A DNA stretch of 64,000 nucleotides from Bacteroidota bacterium (GCA_009909035.1 JAAAOB010000129.1:1-64000); one strand, 5' to 3'. Positions 1-9,881 are shown, counted from the stretch's first letter. Numbers and translations: made by a program. Notes: generated by a model not told the origin, from the letters alone.

Positions 1-283
1 TAATCGGGTTGACCGGGGTTCCTTCGGCAAATATCTGTCCGCCGCGGGAGACCACCAGCGCTGAGGCTGAGTTGCCGTCTCCGTCTTCTCCTTTGATGAC
101 CGTACCGGCCTCTATAAACAGCCGGGCGCCGGACGCCACAAAGACCACGCCGTCGAGGACGTACTCGTTATCGGAGGTCCACTCTGTATCGGTCGTAATA
201 GTACCGCTTACTGTAACTTGAGCATGCAGTGCCATGAAGGGCAATAGCATAATCAAGGCTAATAACTGTAGTCGTTTTCGCAT
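1..283 (-). CDS. Secreted beta-helix-like protein, 3' part beyond window
   Basis: Reading on the minus strand from the ATG at 283, the frame stays open to the window edge (94 codons). It begins with a signal peptide of about 22 residues ending in ALHAQ. Short hydrophobic repeats follow, including VFVASGARLFIEAGTVIKG, the style of secreted right-handed beta-helix or surface proteins of Bacteroidota. It lies 67 bases downstream of the TonB-dependent receptor gene on the same strand, so the two probably form one operon. Proteins of this style often follow TonB receptors in this phylum and are thought to act with them at the cell surface; that link is inferred from context. The C-terminus, where a sorting domain could lie, is outside the window. 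Confidence 0.7.
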   Translation of the reverse strand, partial: MRKRLQLLALIMLLPFMALHAQVTVSGTITTDTEWTSDNEYVLDGVVFVASGARLFIEAGTVIKGEDGDGNSASALVVSRGGQIFAEGTPVNPI

Positions 284-350
284 GATTGATTTATTATTTG
301 TTATGGTTTTGGGTTCGAGGTAAAGTGGTGTAATTTCAATTACTTGAAAC

Positions 351-3329
351 TCAATTTATTCCGTAACTGATACCAATTTTGAATCTTCGGCCTACCTTAT
401 TTGAGGTATTCACAAAATCAATTCCGTTCAATTCTTGCGATGTTTCTACATCCGGATTCAGAATATTTTCAGCACTTACATTTAAGTTAAAGCGTGACCC
501 GAGATTTTTGCTCATTACGAGATTAAGAGTACTGTAGCTCCGTTCGTAAATATTGGGGTTCAGGCCTCTTCTGACGGTCTCCAGGCGATCGCCAAATTTA
601 TTCCAGTTTAGGGCCGCGTTAAAGCCGATACCCGGGTTTTGATAGCTAACATCCAAATTAAACGTGTAGGGAGATTGCCCATTTAACTCGCGCGTTTTGA
701 GTCTGTCAGGAGCAGCAGCAATCGTAGAATCCTGCACAGATTGAGACATTTCATCATTCAGGTTCAGCCTTTCAAAGAGCTCGATTCGCGGAATGTCTAC
801 TTCAGATTGTATAAGTGATAAGTTTGTAGAGACCATGAATGGCTCAAAAGCCTCAGAAATAAACCCTAACTGTTTTCTTAATTCAAACTCAAGGCCGTAG
901 ACAGTCGCCTGATCCACATTCTGAATCGAGATTACGTTATTGCCCAGAGAAATGTCTATCGCCCGCTCCAGAGGATTCTCAAAATCTTTGTAAAAACCAC
1001 TCACGGCCAGAACCTCTCCGGGGCTCATAAACCACTCCCACCTCACATCGTAATTGGATACGAGTGTTCGTTTCAGATCTGCACTCCCCTGGAATAGAAA
1101 GTCTCCAATAAAATTAAACGATGTGTAGGGTGCAAGCTCTCTGAATGTGGGACGAGCCAGAGTCTTCGTGAACGCTGCTCTTACATTCATGTCATCTGAC
1201 AAGGTGTAAATCAGGTTCAGGGAGGGGAGAAGATCCAGATTATCTAGCTCTCCTACCGGGGAGGTTGTATCCTGGCTCACCGTCTTGATATTGGTCTGCT
1301 CAAGCCTTGCCCCTCCAATAAACTTCAGCCTGTTGATCAACGGAAGTTCCAGCATTCCATATACGGCATTAATATCACTTTCTGCATCGTAATTGTTTCT
1401 CAACTCCGTTCTGTTTGCAATCGTATGCCCCAGCAGAGGCTGGCCATTATCCGAGGTTCCTACGATGCCAACAGTTTCAAAAAATTCACTTGCGTTGCCT
1501 TTTACCTCTCCAAAATTGGTTACATCCAGGCTGGCAAGTTCATACTCGAACCTGAATTCTCTGAATGTTCTGGAGGTACTATTGATACTACCGCCAAACT
1601 TAACATTCCCTTTTTGGTTCGTATGAGTATTAAACGGTATGGAGACATCAACATTTAAATTTTGAGCGTCTTCTTCTAAATCCCTGAAGAACCGAATGGG
1701 TGGAATTCTGCCTCCGCTTGAGTTTACCTGGTAGGTGGTATCAACCACGCCATTTGGAAATTCATTAATACGGAGCTCACTTTGGAAAAACCTGGCATCG
1801 GGCTCCTCCTGGGTATTTCGGCTGATTGATCCTCCCCATTCAACCGTGGCGTTCAGTACATTCGGAAAGTGACTTTTCCCTTTTAGCTGAGCAGACGATA
1901 AGCTTCGCTCCACATACCGGATCGTTCTTGATTGAAAAATAGGTCTCGTGGAACCAATTTCCTCGGGATTGCTCCCTGCCAGGAATCGTCCTTCATTACT
2001 TCCACTCTGCGTTCGTATAAGTGTAGATGATATACGATGATTATTACTCAGCTTGTATGAGAGGTTAAGCAATCCACCCACGTCAACGTTCTGCACACCT
2101 TTAGAATCAACTAAATCCAATTCCGGCGTTAAGTCACCAGCTGCATTCGGGTCGTTACCACTCAATTCAAATCTTGCCTGTTTACCGTTGCTGTATGCTG
2201 TATAGGATTGCGAATAATTAATGCTGGCATTGTATCCAAAATCGTTTCCGCCAACCTGGAGCAAATCACCTACAGAGAATGACAAACTCTGGTTCATAGG
2301 CACAAATTCGTCGCCAGCCTCCATTTCATTATTAAACGAACGGCTGACCTCGTCAAGCGTCTGTGCAAGCTCTGCATCTCTTCTTGCATCTAATCGCCCG
2401 GGTATGCTCTTCTCCGGATTATTAATAATCTCCCTTAAAACTCCGGGCATCTCTCTTCTGCCATTATCAAAACCCAAAATATCCGTGCCACTGGAATTTC
2501 CAAGCAAAATGTTATTAAAGCTCGACTGGGTGTTGATTTCAGTAGAATATGACAGATTGAAGTTCAGTCCTTCAGGAAAATCTTTTGTCGTCACGTTGAC
2601 TAACCCGCCACTGAAATTGCCCGGTTTATCCGGTGTAAAGGTTTTTGAAGTCGTAATATTTTCGATGAGGTTACTTGGAAACAGATCCATTTGGAAAGAT
2701 TTCCGGTTCGGATCGGCACTTGGCAAGTTTGCACCGTTGAGTTGAGTGCCGGTATAACGATCACCCAGACCTCGAATAAAGACGTATTTTCCTTCCACAA
2801 CAGAAGCTCCTACGACTTTTTTCATTGCCGCAGCAGCATCTCCGGCGCCACTGCTCGATATACTTTCAGCGGATATCGCATCGCTAAACGAGATGGACTT
2901 TTGACGCTGGCGAAGCAAACCGGCTTCGTTATCCAGAATGGCGTCTGCAGTTACAACAACATCCTCCAGTTCTGTGGAGGCGGGCTCAAGGGATATATCC
3001 AGGCGTAATGTCTCCCCTTCCTTAACTTCTACATCCGTAATTGTTTTCGAAGCGTAGGAGACATAGCTGATTTGAAGAGTATACGTGCCGGGGGATATAT
3101 TTCGGATGGTAAAATTACCGTCTAAGTCGGTAACGGCTCCCTGCTCGGTTTCCCTGACGTAAATTGTGGCGCTTATTAAAGGTTCGCCATTCGTGGCATC
3201 TACCACAGTACCAACGATTTGTTCACCGTCAGAATCGACCGGCTGTGCATGTAGCTGAGAAACATCAGCTGAAGTGATAGCAACAAATGCCGCTATCAAA
3301 AATGTTACGATTATAGTTGTATTTTTCAC
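351..3329 (-). CDS. TonB-dependent outer-membrane receptor
   Basis: A 992-residue outer-membrane receptor. The N-terminus is a signal peptide ending near LHAQ at about residue 29. A carboxypeptidase-regulatory-like beta-sandwich follows (about 35-120, with the motif GTVVDATNGEPLISATIYV), then a plug domain (about 140-245, with VFIRGLGDRYTGTQLNGA) and a long beta-barrel ending in an aromatic-poor strand (GISYGIN). The plug resembles receptors of the TonB-dependent group without the SusC signature. It should import a large or scarce substrate using TonB/ExbBD energy; no substrate can be read from sequence. It is transcribed towards the beta-helix-like gene 67 bases downstream. No TonB gene is in the window, although an exbB/exbD set lies about 4 kb upstream. 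Confidence 0.9.
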   Translation of the reverse strand: MKNTTIIVTFLIAAFVAITSADVSQLHAQPVDSDGEQIVGTVVDATNGEPLISATIYVRETEQGAVTDLDGNFTIRNISPGTYTLQISYVSYASKTITDVEVKEGETLRLDISLEPASTELEDVVVTADAILDNEAGLLRQRQKSISFSDAISAESISSSGAGDAAAAMKKVVGASVVEGKYVFIRGLGDRYTGTQLNGANLPSADPNRKSFQMDLFPSNLIENITTSKTFTPDKPGNFSGGLVNVTTKDFPEGLNFNLSYSTEINTQSSFNNILLGNSSGTDILGFDNGRREMPGVLREIINNPEKSIPGRLDARRDAELAQTLDEVSRSFNNEMEAGDEFVPMNQSLSFSVGDLLQVGGNDFGYNASINYSQSYTAYSNGKQARFELSGNDPNAAGDLTPELDLVDSKGVQNVDVGGLLNLSYKLSNNHRISSTLIRTQSGSNEGRFLAGSNPEEIGSTRPIFQSRTIRYVERSLSSAQLKGKSHFPNVLNATVEWGGSISRNTQEEPDARFFQSELRINEFPNGVVDTTYQVNSSGGRIPPIRFFRDLEEDAQNLNVDVSIPFNTHTNQKGNVKFGGSINSTSRTFREFRFEYELASLDVTNFGEVKGNASEFFETVGIVGTSDNGQPLLGHTIANRTELRNNYDAESDINAVYGMLELPLINRLKFIGGARLEQTNIKTVSQDTTSPVGELDNLDLLPSLNLIYTLSDDMNVRAAFTKTLARPTFRELAPYTSFNFIGDFLFQGSADLKRTLVSNYDVRWEWFMSPGEVLAVSGFYKDFENPLERAIDISLGNNVISIQNVDQATVYGLEFELRKQLGFISEAFEPFMVSTNLSLIQSEVDIPRIELFERLNLNDEMSQSVQDSTIAAAPDRLKTRELNGQSPYTFNLDVSYQNPGIGFNAALNWNKFGDRLETVRRGLNPNIYERSYSTLNLVMSKNLGSRFNLNVSAENILNPDVETSQELNGIDFVNTSNKVGRRFKIGISYGIN

Positions 3330-3993
3330 TGTCCTTAAAGTTTAGTTATCCTTGTTTTGTGTGCTGGTCAGGAAACTACAGGGACAATGTTTCAATACTG
3401 TTTCTTTTAGATTATCAAATTGTTCGCTTTATGTTAACTGAATGTTAACTGATTTTTATATTACTGATTTTATTAAACTTATACGTTTACCATTTTTACC
3501 AAATTGCACCGGTACAGAGTCAGAAAGGTATTATCGTAAGCCACAGAAAATTGACGTTAAAGAGGATGACGATTCCGAAGTCCCCTTCTTCAGGAAATTG
3601 CTAAATATGATGGCAATTAATCGGAGATCGGTTAAAATTTTTAGGTAAGAGCTTGAATTTAAGGGGCAGGTCAAAATAACCGGGCCTCTTGAAAATGAGA
3701 GGAATCTTGGTTCTTTAGATGCAGTTTTGCTTGAAAGTAATTCTTATAGCATCTCTCGGGTGAGTTCATGGCGGATCACCAGCTGTGCTGTCGGACAAGC
3801 ATCGCACTTCCCCCCTTTCTGTTGCTGATGGTCCGGAAACGAATCCAATGATCATTCAAAAACCGCATGCAGGTTGACTGCTTTGGTCAGGCAGATCACC
3901 TGTTTAATGATTTTTTACCATAAAAAAAGCAAGCAGTTCTAACTATCTGCTTGCTTTGAAATCATTTTTCAATACCTGGCGGCAACCTACTTT
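3330..3993. other. Intergenic stretch upstream of the TonB receptor
   Basis: This gap lies between the receptor start and the ftsH stop, both on minus. The only clear element is the ftsH terminator hairpin near 3926-3957. The rest is A+T-rich with a small open frame on plus (3442-3648) that has no recognisable product and is not called. The receptor promoter must lie here, but I could not assign a convincing -7/-33 pair. Confidence 0.6.
3922..3957 (-). terminator. Rho-independent terminator of ftsH
   Basis: A perfect 11-base-pair stem (AAAGCAAGCAG at 3926-3936 with CTGCTTGCTTT at 3947-3957) encloses a 10-base loop. On the minus strand it is followed by a run of Ts (the A-run at 3922-3928). 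It sits 37 bases past the ftsH stop codon. Confidence 0.85.
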
Positions 3994-6162
3994 CTACTCG
4001 GGTTTTTTATCCGTCTCTTCCCCCTCGCTATCCGGTATCAAATTCAACTGGCTTGAACCGTTACTTTTTTGCGATTCCGTTGACTCTTTTTTGGATGTTG
4101 TATCATTTTCAGAGTCTGATTCTTCGGTTTCGGACGATCGGTGGTTGGGTTTTTCAAGATTTGTTATCTGGCTGCTCAATTCAGCTTTCTTGGCAGTGCC
4201 GTCGGAACCGTCGCCGTTCTCATCAAATATGCCTTCCGGGTAGTTCCCCTTTGGCCGGTCACCCAGCAAGTCGCGTATGTCGTTATGATTGATAACCTCT
4301 TTATCGAGAAGCGTTGACGCCATTTTTTCAAGCTTGCTTTTGTGTTTAGTAAGCAAGTCGAATGTTCTCTTGTAATTGACTTTGATGATCTGCTGGATCG
4401 CCTGGTCAATTCGCTGTGCAGTCTCTTCAGAGTATTTTTTATTGAAACCGTAGCTGTTATTTGGGTTATTCGAGTCTTTAAGGGAGAGGTACCCAAGTTC
4501 CTCACTCATTCCGTACTCAGCCACCATAGCAAACGCCATCGTTGTGATTCGTTCCAGGTCGTTCTGGGCACCGGTAGAAATCCTTCCAAAAATAATCTCT
4601 TCGGCAACGCGTCCGCCAAGGAGTGCACAGATTTTGTCATTCAACTCCTCTGTTGTCATCAGAAAGCGGTCTTCAAGCGGCGTTTGTAGCGTATATCCCA
4701 GTGCAGCGAGGCCCCTGGGCACAATACTGACTTTCAATACCGTGTCTGTGTGCTCCAGGTACCACCCCACGATTGCGTGACCGGCTTCGTGGTAGGCCAC
4801 GATTTTTCGTTCATGGGGATTAATCAATTTATTTTTCTTTTCAAGGCCAGCAACCACACGCTCGATAGCGTCCTGGAAATCAATCATTTCCACCGACTTT
4901 TTATCCCTTCGGGCGGCCATCAGTGCCGCCTCATTGCAAAGGTTGGCAAGCTCGGCTCCGGCAAATCCGGGTGTTTGAGATGCAAGTACTTTCAGATCGA
5001 TATCATCCGATAGTTTCAGCTTTTTGGCATGTACTTCCAGCACCTGCATCCTGCCTTTCAGATCCGGTTTATCGATCAAAATCTGCCGATCGAACCGGCC
5101 CGGCCTGAGCAGGGCGGAGTCGAGTACATCCGGACGGTTGGTTGCCGCCATAATGATGACGCCGTTATCAGAATTAAAACCGTCCATTTCACTAAGAAGC
5201 TGGTTGAGCGTATTCTCACGCTCATCATTTGAACTCATCTGCATGCCGCCGCCCCTTGTACGGCCAATAGAGTCAATTTCATCAATAAATACAATACAGG
5301 GAGCTTTTTCCTTTGCCTGTTTAAACAGGTCACGGACACGAGCCGCCCCCACCCCGACAAACATTTCCACAAAATCGGAGCCGCTTAATGAGAAAAAGGG
5401 AACATCTGCTTCACCGGCTGTTGCCTTGGCAAGAAGCGTCTTCCCGGTGCCGGGAGGGCCTACAAGAAGTACACCTTTTGGTAAACTGCCGCCCAGGTTC
5501 GTGAATTTTTTTGGGTTGCTTAAAAACTCAACAACTTCCTCAACTTCGGTTTTCGCCTCTTCCAGCCCGGCAACATCTTCGAATGACACCTTGCTTTCTG
5601 TCTGCTTGTCATAGAGTGAAGCCTTGTTTTTGCCAATATTCATCACCTGCTGGCCGGGATTCATTCTTTTGAAAATAAACACCCAGAATGCGATAATAAG
5701 GGCAATCGGAATAAGCCAGATTAATATGCCGCTCCACCAGTCCTCTTCCATTCGGACATCATATACAATATCGTTTTCGTCAAACATCGCACGTACATCG
5801 TCTCCCTCGAGCATCGTGGTTCGAAATGTTGGCTCTGTTGAGTCTGATGACGTCCAGCGGCTGTCATCTGCTTCGGGCATCTCGGCTATTCCTTCCTCAA
5901 TAGCTTTTTCGGAATATTCACCCTCAATGTTGGTGTTATTGATGATGAGGATCTCTTTTACATACCCATTCTGCACGTATTCAAGGAATTCGCTGTACTT
6001 AATACGTTCGGCACTATTACCGGGGGCAACCAGGAAATTAAACCCAATGAGAACAAGAAACAGAACCGCGTAAATCCAATACGGAAATTTCGGTCCCTTT
6101 TTCTTCTCTTTTTTACCAGGCCCGTTTTGGGAAGATTTTTTTTGTGTCGGTTTTTTAGTCAT
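3994..6162 (-). CDS. ftsH: ATP-dependent zinc metalloprotease FtsH
   Basis: A 722-residue membrane-anchored AAA+ protease that degrades misfolded membrane proteins and regulators. A Lys-rich cytoplasmic N-tail precedes transmembrane helix 1 (about 28-47). An extracytoplasmic domain and helix 2 (about 152-172) follow. The AAA+ module has Walker A GPPGTGKT at 235-242, Walker B VFIDEID near 291-297 and the [23 protein letters not shown]. The M41 protease domain has the zinc motif HEAGH at 458-462. Overall length is slightly above the usual 610-650 because of an enlarged periplasmic segment and a roughly 70-residue Ser/Glu/Lys-rich, probably disordered C-tail. It is monocistronic: a strong terminator follows it, and thiL lies 214 bases upstream. 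Confidence 0.97.
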   Translation of the reverse strand: MTKKPTQKKSSQNGPGKKEKKKGPKFPYWIYAVLFLVLIGFNFLVAPGNSAERIKYSEFLEYVQNGYVKEILIINNTNIEGEYSEKAIEEGIAEMPEADDSRWTSSDSTEPTFRTTMLEGDDVRAMFDENDIVYDVRMEEDWWSGILIWLIPIALIIAFWVFIFKRMNPGQQVMNIGKNKASLYDKQTESKVSFEDVAGLEEAKTEVEEVVEFLSNPKKFTNLGGSLPKGVLLVGPPGTGKTLLAKATAGEADVPFFSLSGSDFVEMFVGVGAARVRDLFKQAKEKAPCIVFIDEIDSIGRTRGGGMQMSSNDERENTLNQLLSEMDGFNSDNGVIIMAATNRPDVLDSALLRPGRFDRQILIDKPDLKGRMQVLEVHAKKLKLSDDIDLKVLASQTPGFAGAELANLCNEAALMAARRDKKSVEMIDFQDAIERVVAGLEKKNKLINPHERKIVAYHEAGHAIVGWYLEHTDTVLKVSIVPRGLAALGYTLQTPLEDRFLMTTEELNDKICALLGGRVAEEIIFGRISTGAQNDLERITTMAFAMVAEYGMSEELGYLSLKDSNNPNNSYGFNKKYSEETAQRIDQAIQQIIKVNYKRTFDLLTKHKSKLEKMASTLLDKEVINHNDIRDLLGDRPKGNYPEGIFDENGDGSDGTAKKAELSSQITNLEKPNHRSSETEESDSENDTTSKKESTESQKSNGSSQLNLIPDSEGEETDKKPE

Positions 6163-6376
6163 CTAAAGTATTTAAATATCTTTGCAGCCTTAAAGATAAT
6201 GCTTTTTGATCAGAAAAAAGCATTGAAGAAAGATTGAATCTGTAAATATAGTGTTGAAACCTGATGAACTGAATTATTTGAACTATGATTCAAATTTTTT
6301 ACAAACCAAATATTAAATGTGACTGTATTCGTTCATTAGATTGATTAGATGGAAAGATAACGTTTTTCAGCAGTGA

Positions 6377-7411
6377 TTATGTTTCAAAAAGTTCAACTTT
6401 AATGGTTTTATCCTCCCCGGTGTTAATAATGAGCTGCTTTTTCTTATCGACTATTTTTCCGATAACTGAAAAATCCTCAAATTCGGCTTTTAATTTTTCT
6501 ACATCCTCTTCTTGCAGTGTAAACAGAAGTTCGTAATCTTCACCTCCATAAAATGCATATTTATCAACATCCTCCTGCATTTCATCGGCAACATTGCGTA
6601 CTTCAAACGAAATTGGGAGGGCCGGAGAATAAATTTCGATACCCTTTTGAGACGATTTTCCAACCCGCTTCAGGTCGTTTATGATCCCCCCTGTCACATC
6701 TGTCATAGACGTGGGCTGCACCGATGCTTTTCTGAATCCCTCCAGCACATCCTGCCTGGCATGAGGGACAAGCTGGCGCTGGACCACATATTCATATTTT
6801 TCCAGGTCTGGTTGAAAGTGATCCTCACCTGTTTCTTTCCATGCGCTCTTCTCCCTTAAAAGAATTCTTAAACCCGCCATGGCCGCCCCAAGTTCGCCCG
6901 TTACGCAAATAATTTGATCCTCTTTTGCACCAGAGCGCGTTGTTATTTCTTTTTGGCTGCAGCTGCCGATTGCCGTAACTGAAAGTGCGAGCACCTGGTG
7001 TGATGCCGTTGTATCTCCCACCACGAGTTCGGCTCCATACTCTTTACAGGCAGCATCCATTCCTTCATAGAGGTTTTCCATCATCTCAACAGAATACCGG
7101 TTTGGAACCGCAAGGTTTACCATCACCTGGCCCGGTGATCCATTCATGGCAAAAATACCGCTCACGGCAGACGTCACAACTTTAAAACCAAGATGATGGA
7201 ATGGAGTATAGGTAAGATCAAAATGGATGCCCTCAACAAAAATTTTGGACGAATTCAACACCTTCTGGTCGCCCAAAATTTCAAATACAGACGAATCATC
7301 GTTCTGAACATCTTCAGCTTCTTCACTTCTCTCCCCCCTGAAAGCCCTTAACTTTTCAATAAATTTTTCAAAGCCAAGAGATTGAATCGAGGTAAACGCT
7401 TTTTTATTCAT
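6377..7411 (-). CDS. ThiL-like (PurM superfamily) protein with lost metal ligands
   Basis: A 344-residue protein that aligns over its whole length with thiamine-monophosphate kinase ThiL, which phosphorylates thiamine phosphate to the diphosphate using several Mg ions held by acidic residues. Family landmarks are present: NDD (37-39), FVEGIHFDLTYTP (58-70), FAMNGSPGQV, GDTT (132-135), ARQD and GGEDYELLF near the C-terminus. Several conserved Asp positions are changed. The usual STD before LVEGxHF is SSK (54-56), the usual SDI-AM is SGIFAM (84-89), and the usual DxSDGL is DVTGGI (238-243). It may therefore be an inactive or repurposed ThiL paralogue. No thiamine-biosynthesis genes are adjacent, and a terminator separates it from the exb operon upstream. 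Confidence 0.75.
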   Translation of the reverse strand: MNKKAFTSIQSLGFEKFIEKLRAFRGERSEEAEDVQNDDSSVFEILGDQKVLNSSKIFVEGIHFDLTYTPFHHLGFKVVTSAVSGIFAMNGSPGQVMVNLAVPNRYSVEMMENLYEGMDAACKEYGAELVVGDTTASHQVLALSVTAIGSCSQKEITTRSGAKEDQIICVTGELGAAMAGLRILLREKSAWKETGEDHFQPDLEKYEYVVQRQLVPHARQDVLEGFRKASVQPTSMTDVTGGIINDLKRVGKSSQKGIEIYSPALPISFEVRNVADEMQEDVDKYAFYGGEDYELLFTLQEEDVEKLKAEFEDFSVIGKIVDKKKQLIINTGEDKTIKVELFET

Positions 7412-7430
7412 TCAGTATGCACCTAAAAAT

Positions 7431-7464
7431 TAAAAAGGCATATACACAGAGTGTAGATGCCTTT
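7431..7464 (-). terminator. Terminator of the exbB-exbD operon
   Basis: Stem AAAGGCAT (7434-7441) with ATGCCTTT (7457-7464), continued by five inner pairs after one A-G mismatch around an AGA loop. On minus, the stem leads into a T-rich stretch. It lies 65 bases beyond the second exbD stop and just before the ThiL-like start. Confidence 0.75.
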
Positions 7465-7528
7465 GGGGAATAGTATTAATAGTAAGAGCGGTTTGTCAGA
7501 TCCGCTGCAGACAAAAAAATAGTTTAGA

Positions 7529-7975
7529 TTAGATTTCGCGCAGTGTGGAGTAGTTAATCCGCAGTGTTCCTGCGTGCCTAAGTTCTTGCTGGACATCGGT
7601 AATAATGCCAAATTCAGAATCCTGGTCTACACGCAGTGATACAATCAGGCGGGGCTCTTCCATCAGTTTATCATACATGATATTCCTGACGGCACCCATA
7701 TCGTCAATCAGTGTATCATCAATCTGAACACGTGTTTCACCCAGGCGATCACCGCCTAAACGCTCCGGGCCTACGTAGATGTAGCTTACGAGGCGCTTCT
7801 GCTCGATCTTTTCAATATTTTCGGCTTCTGCATACTCGATCTGAACCTTAAGCTCAACTTCCCGGAGTACGGTCGTAACCATAAAGAAAATGAGCAGCAT
7901 GAACACAACATCGGGCATAGCCGACGTTGGGACTGCTTGCTTGGTTTTGGCCTGTTTCTTCTTGAATTTTCCCAT
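7529..7975 (-). CDS. ExbD/TolR-family biopolymer transport protein (second copy)
   Basis: A 148-residue inner-membrane protein. A basic cytoplasmic tail precedes one transmembrane helix (about 20-42, PDVVFMLLIFFMVTT) carrying the family's proton-pathway Asp at residue 22. A periplasmic domain of about 105 residues follows. ExbD/TolR subunits form a dimer inside an ExbB/TolQ pentamer and convert proton flow into work on TonB- or Tol-type partners. It starts 2 bases after the stop of the other exbD copy, so the two are translationally coupled and could form a heterodimer. The periplasmic domain carries a long charged insertion that differs from the first copy. It is the last gene of the operon. 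Confidence 0.88.
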   Translation of the reverse strand: MGKFKKKQAKTKQAVPTSAMPDVVFMLLIFFMVTTVLREVELKVQIEYAEAENIEKIEQKRLVSYIYVGPERLGGDRLGETRVQIDDTLIDDMGAVRNIMYDKLMEEPRLIVSLRVDQDSEFGIITDVQQELRHAGTLRINYSTLREI

Positions 7976-7977
7976 GG

Positions 7978-8523
7978 TTAACCCTCGTCTGGTTCTGCAA
8001 TTGAAATTTTCTTTGGAAACAGTTCCTGAATCTGATCCTGCTCCACGCTGTCATCATCCAGGGCTGAATATGGAACACCATACCGCTCCTGAGAAGCCTG
8101 ATTCCGCAATTCGGCATAGGCGCCCATCACTTCATCAAGCATGTCGACGTAGACATTGTACGGGGTGCGCCTGTCCGTCTTAATCGAAACAATAGCATCA
8201 TCAGGTGATTCCGACAGATTGGGATCATTGTTGGGATTGTCAACAAATTCCTTCACACGCTCACGTACTTCAGAAACTGCTGCGGGTTCTTCATCAAGAA
8301 GTACCATGCCTTGTGCATTCACAAGGATATTCAGCAAGTTCCGATCTTTAACAGGTGGCGGCTCAACGTTTTCATCAGGAATAGGTGGAAGCACCAATCC
8401 AATACCTGCGTCTACGTTGATCGTCGTCACCACGAGAAAGAATATCAGCAGAAGAAATGCGATATCTGCAAGCGACGAACCATTGATTTCCGGTTCTTCT
8501 CTACGTTGTTCTTTATTCAGCAT
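7978..8523 (-). CDS. ExbD/TolR-family biopolymer transport protein (first copy)
   Basis: A 181-residue ExbD-like protein. The N-tail is short and charged, and the single transmembrane helix (about 17-40, SLADIAFLLLIFFLVVT) keeps the essential Asp at residue 20. The periplasmic domain contains the conserved block VSIKTDRRTPYNVYVDMLDEVMGAYAELRNQA, typical of the ExbD C-terminal fold. It ends in an acidic tail. It lies 3 bases after the small membrane-protein gene and 2 bases before the second exbD, on the same strand. It should couple the ExbB-like proton channel to a TonB-type or other periplasmic partner. No tonB gene is present nearby, so the partner is unknown. Confidence 0.9.
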   Translation of the reverse strand: MLNKEQRREEPEINGSSLADIAFLLLIFFLVVTTINVDAGIGLVLPPIPDENVEPPPVKDRNLLNILVNAQGMVLLDEEPAAVSEVRERVKEFVDNPNNDPNLSESPDDAIVSIKTDRRTPYNVYVDMLDEVMGAYAELRNQASQERYGVPYSALDDDSVEQDQIQELFPKKISIAEPDEG

Positions 8524-8526
8524 TTC

Positions 8527-8796
8527 TTATAAGTTAAATGTTCTTTTTGTGCTTGATATCACGATAGAGAGAATCATCAGTGACATCATAATCACAAGCG
8601 TGAGCATGGCAGCTGTATCGAAGCCGCCCATCACGGCGTAGGATACTCCGAATATGATGAACGGTACAAGCATAACACTCACTTTTTTGAGACTCGCCCT
8701 GCCTTGCGAGACGTTGCGCAACCCATATCCAATCGCGGTCAGAGCCCCGATTACGATCAATCCCAATCCAAGTCCTATTGCTATAGTATCAACCAT
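8527..8796 (-). CDS. Small membrane protein inside the exbB-exbD operon
   Basis: An 89-residue protein I do not recognise as a named family. Three hydrophobic segments are visible (about 5-24, 40-58 and 62-82), separated by the basic loop RNVSQGRASLKK. It has no signal peptide and no Cys. It sits between the exbB-like gene (35 bases upstream) and the first exbD (3 bases downstream), so it is very probably co-expressed and may be an extra membrane subunit of the ExbB/ExbD motor. That role is inferred only from position. Confidence 0.75.
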   Translation of the reverse strand: MVDTIAIGLGLGLIVIGALTAIGYGLRNVSQGRASLKKVSVMLVPFIIFGVSYAVMGGFDTAAMLTLVIMMSLMILSIVISSTKRTFNL

Positions 8797-8831
8797 TAGT
8801 TTACCTCTGTTGGTTACGTTGAGATTTTTAT

Positions 8832-9584
8832 TTACGCGTTATCGTCGTCGGTCGCCTGATCTTCGGGAACTATTTGCTTTCCTTCCTTCATCAATATAAT
8901 GGAGTCTATTAATGTAATAGAGCTCTCTTCCATATCGGCTATAATCCGGTCGATCTTGGATACACAGTAGTTATATCCGACCTGCAGAATAATACCGGCC
9001 AAGAGACCCGCAGCCGTGGTAAGGAGTGCAATTTTAATACCCCGGGCAACAAGACTTGGCGAAATATCTGCTGCGGCTTCAATTGCATCGAACGCTTCGA
9101 TCATACCCACAACAGTACCAAGGAATCCAAGCAGAGGAGCAATGGCAATAAACAGTGCAAGCCACACAAGGCCTCGTTCCAGGAAACTCATTTCAATGGA
9201 CCCGTAGGTTGTAATTGCTTTTTCAGCAGCTTCTACACCTTCATCAGCCCGCATCAGTCCTGCCTGAAATACAGAGGCGATGGGACCGCGTGTTTCTGCA
9301 CAAAGTTCTTGAGCAGCGGGGATGCCGCCGTCCTGCAGGGCCTGTTGTACATCGAGAATAAACTTCCGTGTGTTAATATCTGCCAGGTTAAGTGTAATCA
9401 CTCGTTCAAGGAAAATGGCAAGGCCCAAAATAAGAGCAATCAGCACTGGCCACATCCATGCCTCACCTTCGTTGAATTTTTCTACTAATACGTTGAAGAA
9501 GCCAGCATCAGATCCTGCCTGTAGGAAAATGTATCCGAGATCCGCTCCCATTTGAAGAACAGACTGAGCTAAAAGTGAAGTCAT
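8832..9584 (-). CDS. MotA/TolQ/ExbB-family proton channel protein
   Basis: A 250-residue inner-membrane protein of the MotA/TolQ/ExbB family, which forms the pentameric proton channel that drives TonB- or Tol-type machines. Transmembrane segments are near 42-60, 138-162 and 184-206. The hallmark block PLLGFLGTVVGMIEAFDAI lies in the second helix, and TTAAGLLAGIILQ in the third. A long cytoplasmic loop (about 65-135) and an acidic C-tail complete it. It is the first gene of a four-gene operon with a small membrane protein and two exbD copies. The 297-base gap upstream to the large outer-membrane protein gene should hold the promoter. Confidence 0.92.
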   Translation of the reverse strand: MTSLLAQSVLQMGADLGYIFLQAGSDAGFFNVLVEKFNEGEAWMWPVLIALILGLAIFLERVITLNLADINTRKFILDVQQALQDGGIPAAQELCAETRGPIASVFQAGLMRADEGVEAAEKAITTYGSIEMSFLERGLVWLALFIAIAPLLGFLGTVVGMIEAFDAIEAAADISPSLVARGIKIALLTTAAGLLAGIILQVGYNYCVSKIDRIIADMEESSITLIDSIILMKEGKQIVPEDQATDDDNA

Positions 9585-9881
9585 AAGGTTACTCCGCGTT
9601 ATGTTTTGGTTTTGGGCTTAATTTAAAGCAAAATGATAGATCATTTGGAACTAAATGTCAAAATGAACTAAAGGTTTTATCATTAATTGAAACAATTGTA
9701 TCGATGCGCAAGCAATTGTTGTGACTTGTTTAATACGAATAATAATCAATCAAACAAAAAGATCGTCCGAATGCAATATCGCTGTACCGTAATTGTATAA
9801 TTTTTTTATAAAAATTACACGCTATATGGCAAATCACTCAATTTATACTGCATGTACGTAATTGTATTGCACCACAATATA
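9585..9881. other. Upstream region of the exbB operon
   Basis: An A+T-rich gap with no open frame of interest. It probably contains the promoter of the exbB operon and the 3' end of the outer-membrane protein transcript. I see no convincing hairpin terminator or operator. Confidence 0.4.

Noticed and set aside
3442-3648. Open frame of 68 codons in the gap upstream of the TonB receptor
   Set aside because: No family, low-complexity start and no supporting signal. It is not separable from chance in A+T-rich DNA.
3994-6162. FtsH C-terminal Ser/Glu-rich tail as a sign of frameshift
   Set aside because: The frame is continuous to a terminator and such disordered tails are common in this family.
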